Shown here piece by piece: positions 57,541 through 64,000 of a DNA stretch of 64,000 bases. Origin of the DNA: Ananas comosus (Eukaryota > Streptophyta > Magnoliopsida > Poales > Bromeliaceae). Every line of letters begins with the position of its first letter. Position 1 is the stretch's first letter. The DNA is taken from positions 496,001 to 560,000 of the forward strand of contig NC_033628.1 of assembly GCF_001540865.1 (NCBI RefSeq), given 5' to 3'. The notes beneath the pieces are model-generated. The model saw only the letters and a list, made by a program, of their open reading frames with translations. It did not search any database and was not told the origin of the DNA. The position numbers and the translations under genes are program-made.

Positions 57541-59480
57541 CTACTGCTCTGTGGAGGCCTCCGCAGTCCAGTAGCTCTTAACGGCTACGAGGATTTTCTC
57601 GGGGTTGAAAGGGCCGTTTTCGTGGTCTGAGATATGACTCTTCCATCTCATTCCATCTGTTATGCTCTTAACTTTAGTCAGGACCTCGACCGTGTCGCGG
57701 ATTATGGCCGTTCCCTCCGGCCTCAATATCCTATCCATCTCCAAGAGTATGTATGTGATGTCGCACCTATGAATATTCAAAATACTGAGATCCTCGCAAA
57801 GGTAAATGGATTCAAAGGTCAGGGTAAAAACACCAAATTAAGTAAACTTAAGATTATTCAGTAAGCTTAAGAGTGCGTCTTGATGAGATTAGTTAGAAGA
57901 TCGTTAAATATAAAGATGAATCACTCCGAGAAGTACAAATGCATGTGCTCAGAGGAAAAAAAAGAAACGGAATACAACAAGTATAAAGTTTGCTTTTCTT
58001 ATCCAAAAGGAGCCCCGCAATCATTTTGTTGAGCATTTGCTTTATATAAAAACTAGTTTCTTGAGTAGCTTTAGTGCCTTGCCCCGAGAGGAGGGTGGAT
58101 GATAAAGTACATGCACGAGTTTAAAAATCGCAAAGATCAGTGAATTCATCAGGACTAGTTGCATGTCGAGGATGTCAATTTTCAGTTATATGATTAATGG
58201 AGTACAAAATGATGCATCAAATGAATTGATTTGAAGTGCTTTGCTTATCAACATTCAAGCAGACCGAAGAGTGACAACATTACATTATGTTCTAGAATTA
58301 TCTAATCAAATGCCTACTCAATTAACAGCTAAGTTAGCAAATAAATCTTAGATTAGGCACAGAAACTGATCAGTACGGCACAAAGAAACTGTTTGCATAC
58401 CTGTCCTGATAAATGCTAAACACATTGTCTGCATGAATGAGATCATAAGTCCTTGGATACGTCGAGAAAGCTTCACACCAGTCCTGGTATGTGCCAATGA
58501 ACCCACGTTCATATATCAGACCAAGTGTGTCGTGGTTCGAATTGGCAGGTACCACGTTCATTACCCAGACCGGAAACTTATTCATGGCAGCCGCGAATCC
58601 GCCCAGGTTTGCATTCATGTCCATCACATTCCTATACTGCCCTTGAGATAGAGGGGCAACAATCCGCTTGTAGTGTGCCACCCTCTCGTTCCACATCTTG
58701 CTGTCATCTTCGAATTTCTTTGCGTTTATCCCTGGAATAGAGCCTCTAGTTATTCTTGGCGGGACGGAGAACGCCCTATCTGGCCATTTCTTCAACTCCC
58801 CACCCGCAACTTCTTCCTCACTGTCCACGTCCGGCAGCGGAGTTATGCAAGCTTCCATCTTCTTGTACCTATCAAGCCCATCAATCCATTGAGAAATAGG
58901 CTGATTCTAGTTTAAGGTGTTTACATTACTAAAGACGGACAAAATCATGTGCGAATTTTCCATACCAGGCGGCATCAGCGTTGTCGTTCTTGCAGATGTG
59001 AGGGGTTTTATAGACCTTTCTGCTCTTAATGCAATCGGCGTGGTTGATGGGCTTCTGCCAAACCGAGAGATCCTCCTTCTCGATCACCTTCTTCCAGCAC
59101 AGGCGCGTCGCGACATCCTCGATCTTGTCTTGCTCTTCCTTTAGATCTTCTTTGGTCCTCTCCCAACCTCTCCAATACTTCTTCCAATTGATCGGAGGGC
59201 CCGACAGAATCCAATAGCCTCCCGGCCTTAAAAGTCTATCGACCTCAATAAGGTACAGTCCATCTGATGGAAAGGACATGGGCATGTCGAAAGGTATGTT
59301 AAACATTTCATATTCCCTAGTTTTCTTCTACTCTCCTATGATCACACTACAGTAGGAAACAGCCAATAAAACACAAATGAAGTTGATCGTCTTAAACTTT
59401 CTAACCACAAATTCTGAAGAAGCTCTAAATGAGATTTCCTGTAAAGTGTACCTTTCTCGTATAATGAAGGGAAAAGCACA

Positions 59481-59515
<35 letters not shown>

Positions 59516-60722
59516 GCTATCCAAAATTCCCTCAGAAGTATTGAAAACCTACATCTTACCCTATATACATTGCCTAAGGAACACTTACGAAAGAAGAAAT
59601 GTAAATATTGGTTTAGTTTGATTTAATACGAAAATTCAGATAACAAATGTACCGACTTTACCAAGAGCACAAAAGAACTTACCATAAGCATGCCAAGGAA
59701 TTAGACACCGCGAACAATGAGCCATGTCGAAAGCTCTAGCCGGATACGGCATCCTCTGCGTGGCCATCACTCCGATCATTGCCGGCACTCCTCTCTCCAA
59801 AGCAAACTGCACCTGCGCCTCGTGCGTGTCCCTCGGCGCAAACGACATTGTTATGATATCTCTCTTCAGCAAATAAGCTCCCCAGCTAGCAACCTCCGAA
59901 AGACAAAACAACACCCAACACCTTATTAGAATTTACACAAATAGATCACAATCTATATCTATATATACACAAAGGGACGATGATTGATGATCTTACTCCG
60001 CATCCAGTATCAAGTGCAGTTCTAATATTCCCCTTGGTTAAAGGAATGAGCTCATTTATGTCATCAATGTACGCGTCGGCCCCCCGCGGGAACATTGTCC
60101 CGCCGCCGGGAAACCGGAACCGGTCGCCCTCGACCTGGATCCAATTCTGAATGGCCTTCTCAATGCTAAGCTCCTTGTGAGGAATGTTGTCATACCAAGC
60201 GTAATCCCTACTCTGCGGCCACTTAAACGGGGCCTTGTACCCGTGGGGGGCCGGCACGAGGCACCGGATGAGCTCATCCTTGTCCGGGCAATGCCGCTCC
60301 CGGTAAGCGAGCATTGCTCGGTCGAACCGCCGGCCCCGGGTGCGGTCCTGGCACGGGGTATACTCACTGAAGTTGAGAGCGCAGGCCGGGAACGTCCCGG
60401 CCGAGGCCGCGGAATCGTCGAGGGCCAGCTGGTGGTGGGCCTCGAAATCGAGCATCGGCTCAGAAGCTATAAAAGAGGAGGATGATAAAGATGGCGCGGG
60501 CTGGGAGTGCGAATTGGGGAGCGGGTGGGAGGAGTCGCAGCCAATTTTGGAAATGGTGGTGGATGTGGTGGGGGTTTTGGGTGCGGCGGCGGAGTTTTGC
60601 CATGCGCCGAGGATGTAGAACACGACGCAGAGCCCGCTCACCGCCAAGATGTAGGCGAGCCGCTGCTTCTTCGATTCCAACAATTGCTGGGCTTTCGGAG
60701 ATCCCGGGTAATCCTTCGCCAT
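57541..60722 (-). CDS. PMT-type putative pectin methyltransferase (QUA2/PMT family)
   Basis: Five exons: 60722-59997, 59893-59683, 59263-58966, 58868-58401 and 57766-57541. They sum to 1929 nt, 642 residues, normal for the family. The N-terminus is cytosolic ([20 protein letters not shown]), followed by one membrane anchor at residues ~22-41, making it a type II Golgi protein. The lumenal domain carries both halves of the DUF248 fold: [29 protein letters not shown], then the SAM-binding [16 protein letters not shown] across the exon 1/2 junction, CSRCLIPW, and the second half with [14 protein letters not shown] and [12 protein letters not shown]. The family is thought to methylesterify homogalacturonan in the Golgi (QUA2 is the characterised member). 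It looks intact; the closest clade is probably PMT2/PMT14. Confidence 0.94.
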
Positions 60723-61567
60723 TTGCCCCTGCTGTGAACTATCAAAGTGATCACATCGAAATAGAGTTAAAATTAATTGATAAAATAGATGGTGAATGGA
60801 ATCTGGATACCAGAACTAGGAAAATTTTGAAACTTTCGGCTTCATTTGTCTGATAAGAGAGTGCAGAGTGAGATCTTGATGTGTTTATTTATGAACTTTA
60901 ATGTGTGAGAGGGGTAAAACACATGAATGGATGCAAAGGGGGAAATAAATGCATCTGAAACAGTGGCAGAGACCCATCAGTAGTGAACAAAAACGAGAAG
61001 TAGGTGACCCATTTGTTTGCAATCCTTAAACCCACAGGAAATGATCATCATCTATCTTAAAGCTAAGAAGAGTAAAGTGTAGAGGCCCAAAGCAGAGTAG
61101 GATGGGTGGGTTACTCTTCATGACATAGCTTGGAACAAAGAAGAGAAAAAAGTGGGAAAAAAGATTCACCAAGCACTAGGGAGAACCAAAGGTGCATCTG
61201 TAGAGGGAAAAACAAAGCACTAAATCCCACACACTAAGAAACATTTTACCATAATAAGGTAAAAAGCTTTGAGACAATTGCATGAGTACAAAAAAGAAAG
61301 AAAAAAAAAAAAACTACTTACCTCGTTACCTATTGTATCAGAAGAAGGGTTAAGTGTTCATCAATGGAGGTAATCAAAAGAGACCAACATGTCCATTTCC
61401 TTCAATAAATAAGATAGGAAGTAAGGAAAAAAAAAAAAAAAAAAACCGCCCCCANAAAAAAAAAGAGAGAAAAGTCCAAAGCACTTGTGCAAAAAGAGAC
61501 CCATGTCGTTCCTCACACGGTAGTACATACGATAAAGATATATAATTATATAATAATAAACAATAAT
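60723..61567. other. Upstream region of the methyltransferase gene
   Basis: Contains the promoter and probably the 5' UTR of the minus-strand gene. A single N at 61455 lies in a poly-A/C context. No ORF with family resemblance. Confidence 0.4.
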
Positions 61568-61912
61568 AAAGGTCAAAAATGTATGGAGACCCCACTCAAA
61601 TTACACGCTATTTTGGAGTGATCCCTTAATTTTTTCTATTAAGAGTTTGAAAACCATACTGGTCATAAATTTTTGAATAAATTTAGCACTTTTTGCAGCT
61701 AAAAAGGTACTTCAAATCATAAAATCTTAGAAAACTACAGATTAACTTATCAAAATTTCTAACTAAATTGACTAAAAGTAAATCAATCAAAACAAACAAA
61801 AATTAAAGAAATGTCCATAAAACAAAACACAAAAAATACAAGTTCAGATACCTATTGCTAAATAATCTAATAGTTGAGGGGTCTCTCTACATGTTTACCA
61901 ACGAAGAATAAA
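61568..61912. mobile_element. MITE-like element, ~345 bp
   Basis: Left end ggtcaaaaatgtatggagac (then ccc) and right end ggggtctctctacatgttta form an inverted pair around atgtatggagaccc. The interior is AT-rich and non-coding. Related by its ends to the nested element at 32003-32312. Confidence 0.5.
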
Positions 61913-63118
61913 GAAGGAGAAACACTAATAATAAAGGCCAACATGAGTACATGACACAGTACCTGACTAAGATGCCTCCCCACTTACTTCCCTCTCAACT
62001 TTTCCTTTTTCTCCTTGTTTTCTTTTTTCTCTCTCTTTTGGTAATAATTCATGGTGTTCTTGGTGTGTAAAAGAGAACCTTAAAAACAAACTACTAATTA
62101 CAATTGTAAGTAAAATTCCGAGAAAACTCGATCTTATTGCATTGATCCCCTCTCTATTTCTGAATTTTTTTTAAAAAAAACATAAAATAAAGTTAAAAAA
62201 AAATGTGCTCTTTGGGTTAGATTTGGTCCAAGGAGGAAACCCAAGAAGCTGCAAGGAGAGGAATTTGCGGAGAGTGACTAGCCTCAAAATGCTCCCAGCT
62301 AATTATTTTCGACTTAATTACTTTTGGCAGGTTATTTTTTTTTATTTCTTAAAATAAAATTTTTAAAATTAGTTTTGACATTGTAAACTTTTTAAAATAT
62401 TTTTCTCACCGGAAAATATTTTCTGTCGATTTAGTTTGTATATACAAAGTAAGATTTCACTAAAAATACTTTTTCTTTATTTTAAAATTTACTTATCTGT
62501 AAAATAAAGAATTATGAAATTTCGAAGAAAAACATCCCATTAACTGGCCATTAATATTTTATTTACGCTGCAAATAAATCAATTAATTAGCAATGTGCGA
62601 CTGAAATATTTAATTAACTTAGATTGCAGAATTTTTGTCTTGTTGTAAGAGATCTTAAATCATATATGCTATGTTGTCGGTGCAGGTGAGTTTTTTTTTT
62701 TAATAAACATGGTTTTGATTTAATGATCTTTCCATTTGATCTCATGTAACGATTAATGGGCCATGGGCCCCCGCTTACTCTATGGGCCTAAAAATGCTTT
62801 AATATTTTAGTCTCACAAGGGTATATGGATTTGGCCCAAAAGCTTAACTGAAGCCCAAGTTTTTTTCTTCTTAACAGGCCTTCAAACACTACAATACTTG
62901 CGAGTGGGAGATTTTGCCCGCACCGGGTGTATAAATACATCTCATACACCGCACTTTTAAAATTTTATAATAAAAATTTTAAAATTCAGAATCTAAATAA
63001 AAGTATTGCTCCAGATTCTTCATATTATTGTTGTTGTGTGTTGGAAATGTGTTGTTGGCATTGATGATATAAAAGAATGTCACGTGAATATATTAAAAAC
63101 AATTAATCCAAATCTTTT
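61913..63118. other. AT-rich intergenic
   Basis: No gene-like signal. A lone motif gcccgcaccgggtgtataaa at about 62918 resembles the ends of the element at 45551-46177. Confidence 0.35.
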
Positions 63119-63754
63119 ATGGCCTTTTTGCATAAAAAATCCACTTATTTTGGGCTTTTGCAAAATCGGGTCACTTTTTTCGTTTTTGCAGATTCGGTCC
63201 GTTTTTTCAGTAAACTGACCAAAATACCCTTATTACTTTTTCTCTTTCCTCTTTCTCTCTCCTCTTCGTTTCTTCCGTTATTTTTTTTTTTCGTTCTTTT
63301 TTCGAGCCCGCCGCCGAGCCCCTCCTCCTCTTCCCGCCGCCGCGCCGAGCCCAGCACCCCCACGCGCGGTCTCTGCCTCTTCTTTCTCTCGTCCGTCCTC
63401 AAGCCCCTCCTTCACCTCCGCCGTCGCCTCCTCAAGTCCCGTCGCAAAGCTCCGCGTCCTCACTCCTCCGCCCACAAGCCGAACGCCGCCGCGCCGAAGC
63501 TCGCGTCCGCCAGGAGCCCTCTCTCTCTCCCCGCCGCACGCCGGCGGCCCGACCCCCAACGTCGTCTCCGTCGCCGTCGTCGTCGCCGAGCCGCACGCCC
63601 GCCCCTGCCGACCTGCCTCGTCACCCTCCAATCGCCATCGTCACTGCCCCTTGCTGAGCCGTTTCGTCACCACGCCCCCACCGCGTCTCCGTCACCGGTC
63701 ACCGGTCTGTCGTCCGAGTTACCGTCGCAAGCCCAACGCCCATTAATGGTGTAA
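63119..63754 (+). other. Low-complexity GC-rich block, doubtful ORF
   Basis: An open frame of 211 codons exists, but its first part is translated AT-rich DNA and the rest is Arg/Pro/Ser/Ala-rich. An Arg/Pro-rich frame of this kind is expected from C-rich DNA with CCG/CGC words. No domain is recognised, so I do not call it a gene. It may be the 5' part of a gene that continues beyond the window, or part of a transposon next to the array that follows. Confidence 0.3.
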
Positions 63755-64000
63755 TGGTGCACCATTTGCATCATTACAAAACGCATTAATGGTGCATTCC
63801 ATTACACCATTTAATATGTAATGTGCAATGGTGCAGCGACAATTACACTAATGGTGTCACCATTGCAACCATTACACGCATTAACACCAATGCACCATTA
63901 CACATTAATATGTAATGTGCAATGTGCACCATTACACTAATGGTGGACCATTACACCATTACACCTATGAAATTACACCATAATGGGTAATGGTGCACTG
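63740..64000. repeat. Dense inverted-repeat array of 'aatggtg / caccatt'
   Basis: In about 260 bp the word aatggtg occurs about seven times and its inverse caccatt about six to seven times, often extended to attacaccat / atggtgtaat. The two orientations alternate, so many hairpins are possible. The array runs off the right edge. Confidence 0.9.

Noticed and set aside
57049..57630. 193-codon plus-strand ORF
   Set aside because: Its 3' part is antisense to the last exon of the methyltransferase gene, and the rest has no family resemblance.
60177..60853. Plus-strand ORFs over methyltransferase exon 1
   Set aside because: Antisense shadows of a GC-rich coding exon; no domain.
63119..63754. 211-codon Arg/Pro/Ser-rich ORF as a gene
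   Set aside because: Low-complexity translation of C-rich DNA without a recognised domain; listed only as a doubtful block.
1..64000. CRISPR arrays, bacterial-type operons or phage genes
   Set aside because: The window is plant nuclear DNA; direct repeats are microsatellites, minisatellites and transposon parts.

Overview
The window is nuclear DNA from a flowering plant. Genes have many spliced GT-AG introns in AT-rich DNA. Several first exons are very GC-rich (kinase, kinesin, WD40 and PHD genes), which together with the protein families suggests a monocot, probably a commelinid. I cannot name the species. Six short N runs (3172-3179, and single N at 4576, 13355, 14446, 28785, 61455) mark assembly joins, three of which touch genes.

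Layout. 1-798 (+): 3' end of a DUF726/TMCO4-like alpha/beta-hydrolase. 1541-about 3171 (-): WD40 protein whose N-terminus runs into an N gap. 3300-4640: debris holding a BRO1-like fragment, a retrotransposon LTR remnant and an LRR-protein fragment cut at an N. 5271-13502 (-): large PHD/SWIB/Plus-3/GYF/CCCH protein of the NERD type, containing a clear U12-type AT-AC intron. 13503-17120: intergenic repeats. 17121-17870 (+): plastid-type fructose-bisphosphate aldolase pseudogene followed by a LINE tail. 18889-26026 (-): 14-exon serine carboxypeptidase S28. 26027-29927: AT-rich repeats. 29928-30839 (+): intronless, divergent type I MADS-box gene. 30840-34950: SINEs and nested inverted-repeat elements. 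34952-39550 (+): 13-exon KIN-7 kinesin. 40814-41298: complete Cassandra-type TRIM retrotransposon with 5S-rRNA-like LTRs. 41299-46747: AT-rich DNA with transposon remnants. 46748-52237 (+): 11-exon CDPK-related kinase. 53625-53960 (+): SAUR. 55200-56324: 5'-truncated LINE. 56469-56985: CACTA-type element. 57541-60722 (-): 5-exon PMT/QUA2-type methyltransferase. 60723-64000: intergenic DNA ending in a dense inverted-repeat array.

The genes are unrelated single-copy plant genes, not a cluster. Exon coordinates were read from splice signals and reading-frame closure. Total CDS length is a multiple of three for the S28 peptidase (496 aa), the kinesin (927 aa), the kinase (577 aa) and the methyltransferase (642 aa).

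The most notable signals are the AT-AC intron, the intact Cassandra element with its target duplication, a 3' tail shared by a SINE family and a LINE, related transposon families present in pairs, and the inverted-repeat array at the right edge.
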